Position numbers and translations under genes: made by a program | In this document: piece by piece, positions 15,316-22,613 of the stretch | Position numbering within the stretch: the first letter of the stretch is position 1 | How the letters are laid out: each line of letters opens with the position of its first letter | Notes under the pieces: generated by a model | Told to the model about the DNA's origin: nothing | Databases searched by the model: none | What the model saw: only the letters and a program-made list of their open reading frames with translations | NCBI GenBank assembly: GCA_025362915.1 | Contig: JANYEU010000407.1 | Span: forward strand, 1-24,620 | DNA: 24,620 bases | From: Chitinophagaceae bacterium | Lineage (GTDB): Bacteria; Bacteroidota; Bacteroidia; Chitinophagales; Chitinophagaceae | Direction of reading: 5' to 3'

Positions 15316-15459
15316 ATAGCAAGATTTAAATTGTTAATCGTTATTTGTAAATACAATATTACAACTAATAAAAGGATAACTGCTGATATATTTTACAAAA
15401 TAGCTAAATATTTTAAAATTATTTTTAAAACTTATTTTATTCTTTTTCAATTATTTATT

Positions 15460-15684
15460 TCAAATATTGAATATCTGTTTTACCAAGTAGCATTTTATTT
15501 CTCCTACAACTGTTTTTACATTTCCTACGGCCAATTTTACTTCTCCTATGGGATAGTTTACACCTCTGATGTCTCTTTTTATATCTCCTAAAGGTGGTAA
15601 TACATCTCCGATGGGCAATAAAACACTTCCGATGAGCAATAAAACACTTCCGATGCCCGTTCTAACCATTTTTTCGGGCATCAT
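15460..15684 (-). CDS. Small protein of eight heptapeptide repeats
   Basis: A 74-residue reading frame. Residues 12-67 are eight consecutive heptapeptides of consensus G-[SDEN]-[VI]-[LKN]-x-x-[IVL], such as GSVLLPI, GDVLPPL, GEVKLAV and GNVKTVV; one unit has R in place of G. The frame is open through all eight units while the opposite-strand frame ends inside the array. The glycine, acidic/polar and aliphatic positions are kept although the third bases vary, which suggests selection on the protein. There is no signal peptide. No family is recognised; a short beta-solenoid or a self-assembling peptide are possibilities. Start taken as ATG 15684; a second ATG follows immediately. Confidence 0.45.
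   Translation of the reverse strand: MMPEKMVRTGIGSVLLLIGSVLLPIGDVLPPLGDIKRDIRGVNYPIGEVKLAVGNVKTVVGEIKCYLVKQIFNI
15498..15665. repeat. Eight-copy 21-bp tandem repeat
   Basis: Eight 21-bp units starting at 15498, 15519, 15540, 15561, 15582, 15603, 15624 and 15645 share a core like CTTCTCCTATG or CACTTCCGATG. Adjacent units at 15603 and 15624 differ at only 4 of 21 positions, while the others are more diverged, so the array may have grown recently at its centre-right. It encodes the heptapeptides of the small minus-strand protein. Confidence 0.9.
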
Positions 15685-16007
15685 ACAACAATTTTTAGGG
15701 TGCGGATGATGGGGTTTTGGGATGGGAGAAGTGGGAACTGTGTAGTAAGTATAGTGATTTATCGGCGGTGGACACTCGTTTGGCTTGGATGTCTTGATGC
15801 TACTTAAACAATGTGTTCAAACTGGCATCGGAGATGAAATATGCCTCATTTTGGGTAAAAGGAATTTTAAATAATGAGTTTATTATAATTTAAAGGCATT
15901 CTTTTTAAATAAAATATTGAGAGTAATTCTCAATTTTTAACATGAATTGTAATTTAAGTAAGTAATTACTACTTATCATTGCTAAATAATCTCATTAATT
16001 AGAAAAA
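15685..16007. other. Intergenic region before the AAA/RloB operon
   Basis: About 320 bp without a convincing gene. Two short frames near 15750-15893 have no start codon context or recognisable motif. The right half is very A+T-rich and contains an inverted repeat ATTGAGA-gtaat-TCTCAAT (15916-15934) and a palindrome AGTAATTACT (15961-15970) about 40-90 bp before the ATPase ATG; these could be operator sites. Confidence 0.6.
15916..15934. promoter_or_regulatory. Inverted repeat, candidate operator of the AAA/RloB operon
   Basis: Perfect 7-bp arms ATTGAGA and TCTCAAT separated by 5 bp, followed by TTTT. It could be a dimeric repressor site or a weak hairpin. It lies 74 bp before the ATPase start codon. 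No regulator gene is adjacent. Confidence 0.35.
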
Positions 16008-17279
16008 ATGATACTAGAATTTACAGTGGGGAACTTTCTTTCTTTCAATGAAAAGAGGACTTTAAGTTTTGAGGCAAAAGGGATTTCTGAATTGAAGGAA
16101 AATGTAATTAAATCAAAGAAATATAAGATACTTCGTTCTGCGGTAGTATATGGCGCAAATTCAAGTGGAAAAAGTAATTTATTAAAAGGACTAGACAGGA
16201 TGAGGGATATGCTACTTCTTTCCGTAAAGCTTAATGATTCGGAGAAATTAGAGTATAGTCCCTTTTTATTATCTATAGAAAGTGAACAAAGTCCTACTTT
16301 TTTTGAAATTATTTTTTTACATGAGGATATTAAATATCGATATGGGTTTGAATATAACCTTACCGCAATTGTAAATGAGTGGCTGTACTCAGCACAAAAT
16401 TCAAAAAAAGAAGAAATTCTATTTGTAAGAACTCCTGATGGCATTGCCGTCTCAAATAAATTTAATGAGGGGGAAGGAAAAGAAAATGCAACAAACGATA
16501 ATCGACTTTTTGTTTCATTGGTAGCTCAATTGGGAGGAGGTATTTCAAAAAAGATACTCGAATGGTATAGAGAGTATAATGTATTATCAGGTTTGGAGCA
16601 TAAGGATTATAATGGGTTTACAACGAGAATGCTTCACCGTCAATCAGAAGGATCTAATGAGTCCTTTTCATTTTTCAAAAAATTAAAATTAGGATTTAAT
16701 AATGTACAAATTGCAGAATCGGAGTTTAATCATTTAGAAGCCAGAGATAATATACTAAAGGGTTTAAAACCCAAAAACAGTAACGTAATAGTTGCTGGAG
16801 TTCAAGTATCATTAATATTCAAAACAATTCACAATAAATATGACAAAAAAGGTACTGTTGTTGGTACTGTCTTACTGGATAAACATGAAAATGAGTCTGA
16901 AGGAACGAATAAGATTATTGATTTATCTGGACCTATTTTCGACACACTAAGCCTTGGGAAAATATTAATCATTGATGAATTGGATGCCAAACTACATCCA
17001 CTAATCACTACGCATATTGTTAAACTATTTAATAATCCAGAAACAAACACTAATAATGCACAGCTTTTATTTGCTACTCACGACACAAATCTATTGAGTA
17101 CGGAGCTTTTTAGAAGGGATCAAATTTGGTTTACAGAAAAGGATGATTTGGAGCAGACTGATTTATACTCATTGTATGATTTTAATTTGCCCGACGGAAC
17201 AAAGGTTAGAAATGATTCTAATCTTGAAAGAAACTACATAAGAGGCAGGTATGGGGCGATACCTTTTATTACAAACTAA
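16008..17279 (+). CDS. AAA ATPase of an AbiL/Rlo-type defence pair
   Basis: A 423-residue ABC-like ATPase of the AAA_15/AAA_21 type. Walker A is GANSSGKSN at 49-57. A signature-like stretch ESEGTNKIIDL and the Walker B LGKILIIDELDAKLHP (around 317-332) follow, with the switch histidine in LLFATHDTNLLS around 353-364. The central part is a coiled, charged insert as in OLD-family and RloA/AbiLi proteins. The gene pairs with an RloB-like gene 12 bp downstream, the layout of lactococcal AbiLi-AbiLii and of RloA/RloB genes found in restriction-modification islands. Such systems abort phage infection. By family analogy the ATPase would sense or regulate the partner toxin or nuclease. Its own frame is intact. 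Confidence 0.85.
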   Translation: MILEFTVGNFLSFNEKRTLSFEAKGISELKENVIKSKKYKILRSAVVYGANSSGKSNLLKGLDRMRDMLLLSVKLNDSEKLEYSPFLLSIESEQSPTFFEIIFLHEDIKYRYGFEYNLTAIVNEWLYSAQNSKKEEILFVRTPDGIAVSNKFNEGEGKENATNDNRLFVSLVAQLGGGISKKILEWYREYNVLSGLEHKDYNGFTTRMLHRQSEGSNESFSFFKKLKLGFNNVQIAESEFNHLEARDNILKGLKPKNSNVIVAGVQVSLIFKTIHNKYDKKGTVVGTVLLDKHENESEGTNKIIDLSGPIFDTLSLGKILIIDELDAKLHPLITTHIVKLFNNPETNTNNAQLLFATHDTNLLSTELFRRDQIWFTEKDDLEQTDLYSLYDFNLPDGTKVRNDSNLERNYIRGRYGAIPFITN

Positions 17280-17291
17280 AATAAAAGAGGT

Positions 17292-17891
17292 ATGGCTAAT
17301 ATTATTAAGGTTGATAATGTATTGGAGAAACGGTTTGCGCGTAAAATACAGACTAAAAAGAAATCAAAAGTGCTTGTTGCATACTTTCTGATTGTTTGCG
17401 AAGGAGAAAAAACAGAGCCAAATTATTTTAGGGCTTTCCCAAAACAAGCCGGTAAGATTGTGTATGATATTGAGTTTGACGGAGGCGGAATCAGTACTTT
17501 AAAAGTTGTGGAGAAAGCTATTGAGTTAAGGAATGCATCTACTCAAAAGTATGATAGGGTTTGGGCTGTGTTTGATAGGGATAGTTTTAAGTCTGCTTCA
17601 TTTAATAGTGCAATACTAAAAGCTAAAGCTAATAATATTGAATGCGCTTGGAGTAATGAAGCATTTGAACTCTGGTATCTTTTGCATTTTCACAAAAGGG
17701 TAACGGCAATGGAAAGAGGCGAATACAAAAAAGCTATAGAAGTAGCCATCAACAATAAGAAGAAGCGCAGTGAAAAGAAATTTATATACCAAAAAAATGA
17801 CTTAGAAATGTACTCTCTTCTCAATAAACATGGCAACCAAGAGTTGGCAATTAAATGGGCAAAAGAATTAGATGAAAATATTATAGGATAA
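17292..17891 (+). CDS. RloB/AbiLii-like protein, C-terminally truncated
   Basis: A 199-residue protein of the RloB family (includes AbiLii). Near the N-terminus is FLIVCEGEKTEPNYFRAF (33-50), where the glutamate-containing EGEKTE resembles the toprim first motif. VWAVFDRDSF (90-99) supplies a toprim-like D-x-D, and WSNEAFELWYLLHF (120-133) is a further family motif. A toprim-type nuclease role is therefore plausible but inferred. The frame stops at TAA 17889-17891, yet the same frame stays open for 37 more codons (17892-18002) encoding NPNTRVYKLVEEL and a helical tail, which look like the usual RloB C-terminus. The gene is thus probably a nonsense mutant, or the stop is read through. It follows the ATPase gene at 12 bp. 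Confidence 0.85.
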   Translation: MANIIKVDNVLEKRFARKIQTKKKSKVLVAYFLIVCEGEKTEPNYFRAFPKQAGKIVYDIEFDGGGISTLKVVEKAIELRNASTQKYDRVWAVFDRDSFKSASFNSAILKAKANNIECAWSNEAFELWYLLHFHKRVTAMERGEYKKAIEVAINNKKKRSEKKFIYQKNDLEMYSLLNKHGNQELAIKWAKELDENIIG

Positions 17892-18005
17892 AATTTTTCA
17901 AGTCACAATCCGAATACAAGAGTGTATAAACTGGTTGAGGAATTAACTGGAAAGTCAGAGACATTGAATAAAGAAATTCAGAAAAAATTTGATGAAGGAA
18001 AATAA
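17892..18005 (+). pseudogene. Severed C-terminal segment of the RloB-like gene
   Basis: This segment continues the RloB reading frame without a shift, directly after its TAA codon, and ends at the next TAA (18003-18005). It encodes HNPNTRVYKLVEELTGKS and a charged helical end, a plausible C-terminal motif of RloB proteins (NPxTxVxxLVxxL). A single-base change could have created the internal stop. It has no start codon of its own. Confidence 0.6.
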
Positions 18006-18091
18006 AACAAGGTATTTAAACCTAAAACCAGTATAGTAGTTGTTCAACTACTTTTATTTTAATTAATTGTTTAGTACTATTTTGGTATAAT

Positions 18092-18129
18092 ACCTGTAAT
18101 TTTATCATCTAGGATAATTACAGGTTTTA
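18092..18129 (+). terminator. Hairpin after the RloB-like gene, possible terminator
   Basis: ACCTGTAATT (18092-18101) faces AATTACAGGT (18116-18125), with additional pairing of TTATC and GATAA inside, followed by TTTT. It could end the AAA/RloB transcript; the T-tract is short. Confidence 0.45.
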
Positions 18130-18212
18130 ATACGTGTTAATCCCAGGATTGAGTGCCGAGAAAAATGTACCCAATATTAAATTAGATAACCCATTTAAAA
18201 CTAATAATTGCT

Positions 18213-18839
18213 ATGAGGATTTTGATTGCAGATGATCATCAGTTGGTAAGAGCCGCGTTGAAGTATATTCTAAAAGAAGCTTATCCTAATTTGGAATTGG
18301 AGGAAGTGGATAATACCGTTGCACTCTTTAAGAGGGCGGTAAAGGAGAAGTGGGACTTAATTATTTCGGATCTTTCTTTTCCAGGTCAGTCAGGTTTGGA
18401 AGTGCTGAAACAAATAAAGACACATGCCCCTAAGATACCGGTGTTGATATTGAGTATGTATCCTGCACAGGAATATGCTATTAGGTGTATTACTGCAGGC
18501 AGTGCGGGTTATCTGACAAAAGATAATATATCGGAAGAATTGATAACGGCCGTAAATCAAATTCTTGCCGGGCGTAGGTATTTGAACTTGGAAGTGGCCG
18601 AAATATTGGCCTCTTCGTATGAAAACAAATCTAAGACAGATACCCATGAGAATCTATCGGATAGGGAGTATCAGATATTCAAGATGTTGATTGATGGACA
18701 CTCCATGCAGAATATTGCAGAAAAGTTATCTATCAGCATCAATACGGTTCGCTCCCATAAGGTTCACATACATAAAAAAATGAATATTCATGGCGATGCG
18801 GACTTAATTAAATATGGCATTCAACATCACTTGGATTAA
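18213..18839 (+). CDS. NarL/FixJ-type response regulator, first of a pair
   Basis: A 208-residue two-domain regulator. The receiver domain (about 1-120) has the acidic pair D7/D8, phospho-acceptor D53 (LIISDLSFPG), S81 at the switch Thr/Ser position and K103 (YLTKD). The C-terminal LuxR-type helix-turn-helix (about 145-205) starts LSDREYQIFKML and has the recognition region MQNIAEKLSISINTVRSHKVHIHKKM. It is expected to be phosphorylated by a sensor kinase and to bind DNA as a dimer. No histidine kinase gene is in the window. A same-length paralogue follows after 131 bp, so the pair probably arose by tandem duplication. Targets unknown. Confidence 0.92.
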   Translation: MRILIADDHQLVRAALKYILKEAYPNLELEEVDNTVALFKRAVKEKWDLIISDLSFPGQSGLEVLKQIKTHAPKIPVLILSMYPAQEYAIRCITAGSAGYLTKDNISEELITAVNQILAGRRYLNLEVAEILASSYENKSKTDTHENLSDREYQIFKMLIDGHSMQNIAEKLSISINTVRSHKVHIHKKMNIHGDADLIKYGIQHHLD

Positions 18840-18970
18840 GGTAAAATTGGCAGAATAAATGTTATTTTTTGTTTATATTATAATTTTTATATGTTTTTAA
18901 CCCCTAATAGTTTAAATGAAAGAAAAAAATGCTTTAGTTTGTAATTGTATAAACTATAAAGGAAATATTA

Positions 18971-19597
18971 ATGAAAATCTTATTGGTTGATGATCACGCC
19001 ATGATTAGGCAAGGACTGGTGCTGTTGTTGAGGCAAACTTACCCTTCTGCAGAAATAACAGAACAAAACGATGCTAACAAACTTAGGGATGAACTTTTAA
19101 GTAAAACCTTTGATATTGTTATCACAGATTTATTTATGCCTGGCCCACCTGTAATTGAGATAATAAAACAGGTAAGAGATACCGGAAACAAGGTTCCTAT
19201 CATTATTTTAAGCATGTCTTTGCCAGAGCGGAATGCTGTAAGGGTAATCAGGGCAGGGGCAAATGGTTATCTAAGTAAGGATACCGTGCCGGAAGAATTA
19301 ATAAAGGCCATGCAATTTGTACTGCAAGGCAGAAAATATATTACCCCAGAAATAGCCTCATTACTTGCGGATGCCTATTTGGATGATACAGAGAAAAAGC
19401 CACATGAAACCCTTTCGGATAGAGAGTTTGAAGTATTCCAGATGTTGGCACAAGGTAAAACGGTTACTCAGATTGCCGAGTCGTTACATGTAAGTATCAA
19501 TACAATAAGTACATACAAATCAAGAATTTTAGACAAGATGAACTTTCAAAGCTTTGCGGATATTATAAAGTATGCCCATACAAACAATCTGATTTAA
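18971..19597 (+). CDS. NarL/FixJ-type response regulator, second of a pair
   Basis: A 208-residue paralogue of the preceding gene with which it aligns without major gaps. The receiver has D7/D8, phospho-acceptor D53 (IVITDLFMPG), S81 and K103 (YLSKD). The LuxR-type helix-turn-helix begins LSDREFEVFQML and has VTQIAESLHVSINTISTYKSRILDKM. The recognition helix differs from the first regulator (NTISTYKSR instead of NTVRSHKVH), so the two likely bind different sites. The gene has its own 131-bp upstream region and is followed by a bidirectional terminator. No kinase partner is adjacent. Confidence 0.92.
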   Translation: MKILLVDDHAMIRQGLVLLLRQTYPSAEITEQNDANKLRDELLSKTFDIVITDLFMPGPPVIEIIKQVRDTGNKVPIIILSMSLPERNAVRVIRAGANGYLSKDTVPEELIKAMQFVLQGRKYITPEIASLLADAYLDDTEKKPHETLSDREFEVFQMLAQGKTVTQIAESLHVSINTISTYKSRILDKMNFQSFADIIKYAHTNNLI

Positions 19598-19625
19598 TCA
19601 CTCACTGTTAAATTTATTAGTCAAT

Positions 19626-19661
19626 AAAAAAGCCGCAATCATAAAGAATGCGGCTTTTTTT
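19626..19661. terminator. Bidirectional rho-independent terminator
   Basis: AAAAAAGCCGCA and TGCGGCTTTTTT form a strong G+C stem with A and T tracts on opposite sides, between the converging response regulator gene and rplI. It would stop transcription from both sides. Confidence 0.85.
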
Positions 19662-19682
19662 GTTATTTGTTAAGAATAGTAA

Positions 19683-20129
19683 TTATTCAGCAACAACTTC
19701 AAAATCAACTTCTGTAACGTGTCCGCCACCAAAATCGATAGAAGCCTTGTAAGAACCTAATTCTTTTACATCACTAAGTATGGTAATTCTCTTACGATCC
19801 ACTTCGTAACCTTTTTGGTCACGGATAGCCCTGGTAATTTGCAAAGAAGTAACACTACCGAATATTTTTCCGGAAGTACCAACTTTTGCACCAATGCTAA
19901 GTGGAGAAGAGGTAATAGTAGCTATTACACTCTTTATTTCAGCAAGCATTGCCGCTTCTTTCTTAGCTTTTACCTTTAATGATTCATCCAGTTTTTTTAG
20001 ATTAGAAGGAGTTCCTTCAATTGCAAACTTTTGAGGAATCAAATAGTTACGTGCGTAACCATTCTTCACGGTTACCAATTCGTTTTTACCGCCTAAATTA
20101 TCTACTTCTTGTATTAATATAACTTGCAT
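19683..20129 (-). CDS. rplI: 50S ribosomal protein L9
   Basis: A 148-residue protein with the L9 N-terminal rRNA-binding domain (MQVILIQEVDNLGGKNELVTVKNGYARNYLIPQKFA, lysine and glycine rich loop), a long connecting helix and the C-terminal domain (IGAKVGTSGKIFGSVTS). It binds 23S rRNA near the L1 stalk and helps to keep reading frame. Length is standard. Last gene of the rpsF-rpsR-rplI operon, 94 bp after rpsR. Confidence 0.97.
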   Translation of the reverse strand: MQVILIQEVDNLGGKNELVTVKNGYARNYLIPQKFAIEGTPSNLKKLDESLKVKAKKEAAMLAEIKSVIATITSSPLSIGAKVGTSGKIFGSVTSLQITRAIRDQKGYEVDRKRITILSDVKELGSYKASIDFGGGHVTEVDFEVVAE

Positions 20130-20223
20130 AATTGATTGTTGTTAGTCCCCAGAACCCAGCTTTTAAACTGTCTCCCAGTATTATTTATTATATACCGAGA
20201 TTAGGGAGGGTTACTAAAATTGT

Positions 20224-20490
20224 TTATTTCATTAAATCTGTTACATAAGGCAACAACGCCATTTGTCTTGCTCTTTTTACAGAATCACCAACCTTACGTT
20301 GATATTTTAAAGAATTACCACTTAAACGACGTGGTAATAATTTACCTTGTTCATTAAGGAATTTTCTTAAGAATTCAATGTCTTTGTAATCAACATACTT
20401 GATTCCGTATTTCTTGAAACGACAGAATTTTTTCTTTTGTTTTTCTTGTTTTACCGCTGTTAGGTATTTAATATCACTAGCCTTTGCCAT
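20224..20490 (-). CDS. rpsR: 30S ribosomal protein S18
   Basis: An 88-residue basic protein with the S18 core (KKFCRFKKYGIKYVDYKDIEFLRKFL, then GKLLPRRLSGNSLKYQRKV and RARQMALLPYV). It binds as a heterodimer with S6 to the platform of the 30S subunit. It starts 2 bp after the stop of rpsF, consistent with translational coupling that balances the S6:S18 partners. Confidence 0.97.
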   Translation of the reverse strand: MAKASDIKYLTAVKQEKQKKKFCRFKKYGIKYVDYKDIEFLRKFLNEQGKLLPRRLSGNSLKYQRKVGDSVKRARQMALLPYVTDLMK

Positions 20491-20492
20491 AA

Positions 20493-20846
20493 TTATACAA
20501 TTTCTTTATCAAGTTTCTTAAATCCGCCATTTCTTTTTACGTAGTTATACTCAACGGCGTTTTTGTCGAGTTTCGTAATCATGTGACGCATAATTTGCTC
20601 ATCACGAAGTATTTGTACTTTCAATTTTTCATTGAAATCACTAGGCGCGATATATTCTACCACCCAATAAATACCTGTTGTTTTCTTTTCAATTGGGTAA
20701 GCCAAAGACTTTAGCCCCCAAGGATTGCTGTGGACAATCGAACCGCCTGCTTCTATTGCGAGGTCGGAATACTTTTTCTGCGAAGCCTTAAATTCTTCTT
20801 CAGAAAGGATTGGTGTAAAAATCACCATCAATTCGTAACTGTTCAT
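20493..20846 (-). CDS. rpsF: 30S ribosomal protein S6
   Basis: A 117-residue ferredoxin-like-fold protein: MNSYELMVIFTPILSEEE, GLKSLAYPIEKKTTGIYWVVEYIAPS and ILRDEQIMRHMITKLD are classical S6 segments. It pairs with S18 on 16S rRNA. First gene of the rpsF-rpsR-rplI operon. Its upstream leader has two hairpins and a clear -7 promoter box, so the operon may be controlled by an S6:S18-binding leader. Confidence 0.97.
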   Translation of the reverse strand: MNSYELMVIFTPILSEEEFKASQKKYSDLAIEAGGSIVHSNPWGLKSLAYPIEKKTTGIYWVVEYIAPSDFNEKLKVQILRDEQIMRHMITKLDKNAVEYNYVKRNGGFKKLDKEIV

Positions 20847-20936
20847 TTACTGAATTTAAAATTATAAAATGGGTTTATCCCAATGGACAATCCGAAATTG
20901 TATCGGACAGAATCTGCCAAGACAGATTTGGGGCGG
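20847..20936 (-). promoter_or_regulatory. Structured 5' leader of the rpsF operon
   Basis: Read on the minus strand, the leader has a hairpin AATCTG-tcttgg-CAGATT (20928-20911) followed by TCCGA-x7-TCGGA (20907-20891), whose first arm includes a CCG. Known S6:S18 autoregulatory leaders contain a conserved CCG in a hairpin; whether this is one needs a covariance model, so it is a candidate. Confidence 0.4.
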
Positions 20937-20944
20937 CAAAAGTA
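20937..20944 (-). promoter_or_regulatory. -7 promoter box of the rpsF operon
   Basis: On the minus strand TACTTTTG matches TAnnTTTG perfectly, about 90 bp upstream of the rpsF start. No clear -33 TTTG is present at the expected distance. Confidence 0.5.
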
Positions 20945-21048
20945 TGGGTATTTTATTATTGTATGAAAATTATTTCAAAAAGGCCTTTATAGCTTTTCTT
21001 TTATCAATTTATTAATCCACGCATTATTTCCTTTTTTACTATTGCACT

Positions 21049-21056
21049 TATCTTTG
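21049..21056 (+). promoter_or_regulatory. -7 promoter box of the lipoprotein gene
   Basis: TATCTTTG fits TAnnTTTG at all fixed positions and lies 22 bp before the ATG at 21079; a TTTC 18 bp upstream could be a weak -33 element. Confidence 0.45.
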
Positions 21057-21078
21057 CCAAGTTCTCAATACTTCGTCA

Positions 21079-21480
21079 ATGAAATATTTATTTATCTGTT
21101 TCTTATTCTTTTTTTCGGCGTGCAGTAATATAAATTCCGAGTACAAAGATGCGGATAATGCCTTGGATGCAGGTAGGGAATTTATTGATGCCTGCCTGAA
21201 AGGGGATTTTGTAAAGGCTTCTTTTTATATGATTCCTGATGACAAGAATAAGGATTGTCTAACCAAAATAGAAAGGCAATATAGGGAAAAAGACCGCGAT
21301 GGAAGGCGACAGTACAGGGAGGCATCTATTAATATTAATGAAATAGCAAATCCAACAGAAACTGTAACTGTTATTAATTATAGTAATTCTTATGACAAGA
21401 TTGCCCATAAAATAAAGGTGATTCAACAGAATAATAAATGGCTCGTAGACTTTAAATACACCTTCGATCCTAATTTATAA
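21079..21480 (+). CDS. Small lipoprotein, DUF4878-like
   Basis: A 133-residue protein with a lipoprotein signal peptide (MKYLFICFLFFFSAC, lipobox cysteine at residue 15), so it is probably anchored in the outer or inner membrane by a lipid. The mature part (DAGREFIDACLKGDFVKASFYMI, then a beta-rich tail with VTVINYSNSYDKIAHKIKVIQQNNKWLVDFKYTF) resembles the NTF2-like DUF4878 fold, where a small conserved domain sits behind a lipobox. The exact function is unknown. It has its own promoter-like box and is monocistronic by spacing. Confidence 0.75.
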   Translation: MKYLFICFLFFFSACSNINSEYKDADNALDAGREFIDACLKGDFVKASFYMIPDDKNKDCLTKIERQYREKDRDGRRQYREASININEIANPTETVTVINYSNSYDKIAHKIKVIQQNNKWLVDFKYTFDPNL

Positions 21481-21565
21481 TTGCTGTTTCAATATAAAGT
21501 TGTTTATTGCAATCGTTTTCGTATTGAAAATGTATTAATTAACCCATAAATAATTTATTTACTTA

Positions 21566-22114
21566 ATGATTACTTCAAATGTTCTTCACCCATGGCACGG
21601 CGTAACGCCAGGCGAAAATGCACCAAGAATTGTTACTGCAATTATCGAAATTCCACAAGGAAGCCGTTGCAAATATGAAATTGATAAGGCTACCGGACTT
21701 TTAAAATTGGATAGGATTATTTATTCCTCTTTCCATTATCCTATCAACTATGGTTTTATTCCGCAAACTTATGGCGGCGATAAGGATCCATTGGATATAT
21801 TGGTAATTACATCTTTGCCAGTAGTACCGCTTACCATGATGGATGCGAAAGTGATAGGTGTAATGCAAATGATAGATCAAGGTGAGGCAGATGATAAGAT
21901 TATTGCTGTAGCTGCTACTGATCCTACGGTGAACCATTATAACAACATTGAGGAATTGCAACCACACTTCTTTGATGAATTGAGGCATTTCTTTGAAGAG
22001 TATAAGAAATTAGAGAAAAAAGCCGTTAAGGTGGAAGAGTTTGGTGATAAGACAAAGGCAATCTCGATTGTACAAGAAGCTATTGCCTACTATAAAGAAA
22101 CTTTTCCTAGATAG
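21566..22114 (+). CDS. ppa: Inorganic pyrophosphatase
   Basis: A 182-residue soluble family I pyrophosphatase that hydrolyses pyrophosphate to two phosphates and pulls biosynthetic reactions forward. IEIPQGSRCKYEIDKATG holds the substrate-binding Lys and Glu, YPINYGFIPQTYGGDKDPLDILV (58-80) contains the metal-binding aspartates (D72, D74, D77 of the D-x-D-PLD motif), and a later DDKIIAVAATDP supplies further acidic ligands. Length fits the bacterial family. It is followed 10 bp later by the TauE-like gene, so they are probably cotranscribed. Confidence 0.95.
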   Translation: MITSNVLHPWHGVTPGENAPRIVTAIIEIPQGSRCKYEIDKATGLLKLDRIIYSSFHYPINYGFIPQTYGGDKDPLDILVITSLPVVPLTMMDAKVIGVMQMIDQGEADDKIIAVAATDPTVNHYNNIEELQPHFFDELRHFFEEYKKLEKKAVKVEEFGDKTKAISIVQEAIAYYKETFPR

Positions 22115-22124
22115 TTAAGTTACA

Positions 22125-22559
22125 ATGCTAAAAATGTCTATTACTACTATCGTCATACTTATTATCATCGGACTTGCGGCTGGTATGCTTAGTGGTCTTG
22201 TAGGGGTAGGTGGTGGACTTATCATTGTTCCATCGCTGATATATTTTCTGGCATTCTCACAAAAAGAGGCGCAAGGAACTTCATTGGGTATCCTTTTATT
22301 GCCAGTAGGTATTTTGGCAGTCATGCAATATTATCAAAAGGGATATATTGATATAAAAGTGGTACTGATTGTATCGGCAGGCTTTCTGATAGGTGGATGG
22401 TTTGGTAGTAAGATGGCAGTTTCGCTGCCAGTGACAACCATCAAAAAGATATTCGCCGTATTTATGCTTATTACTGCTTTTAAAATGTTGGTTTTGGATA
22501 AACCTTCGCAAGGAAAAGAACCTGAGAAGCAAATGGACACAAAAAGGGAAATAAAATAA
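22125..22559 (+). CDS. Half-size TauE/SafE-family membrane permease
   Basis: A 144-residue protein with four likely membrane segments. It carries the family motif GMLSGLVGVGGGLIIVPSLIYF (20-41) and the second half-motif GGWFGSKMAVSLP (95-107). Full TauE/SafE proteins are about 250 residues with two such halves; this is one half, so it would have to form a dimer. Family members export sulfite, sulfoacetate or other organic anions; here the substrate is unknown. A second ATG at 22134 is possible. The C-terminal tail is charged and cytosolic. It follows ppa at 10 bp. Confidence 0.85.
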   Translation: MLKMSITTIVILIIIGLAAGMLSGLVGVGGGLIIVPSLIYFLAFSQKEAQGTSLGILLLPVGILAVMQYYQKGYIDIKVVLIVSAGFLIGGWFGSKMAVSLPVTTIKKIFAVFMLITAFKMLVLDKPSQGKEPEKQMDTKREIK

Positions 22560-22591
22560 ATAAACCATTTGGTACAAAAGGACTGGACTAT

Positions 22592-22599
22592 TACATTTG
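22592..22599 (+). promoter_or_regulatory. -7 promoter box of the 50-residue membrane protein gene
   Basis: TACATTTG is a perfect TAnnTTTG; a TTTG at 22568-22571 is 20 bp upstream, a good -33 partner. The start codon is 14 bp downstream. Confidence 0.6.
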
Positions 22600-22613
22600 C
22601 AAAAAAATAAACA

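Noticed and set aside
15331..15591. Plus-strand 86-residue frame over the 21-bp repeats
   Set aside because: It ends inside the array, and its periodic pattern is a by-product of the 21-bp repeat; the minus-strand frame is open across all eight units.
15750..15893. Possible gene remnant before the AAA ATPase (frames with LNNVFKLASEMKYASFWVK or GLDVLMLLKQCVQTG)
   Set aside because: Neither frame has a supported start or a recognisable family motif, and both are under 50 codons.
17880..18005. Frameshift in the RloB-like gene
   Set aside because: The C-terminal segment continues in the same frame after the TAA, so a nonsense change or read-through fits and a frameshift does not.
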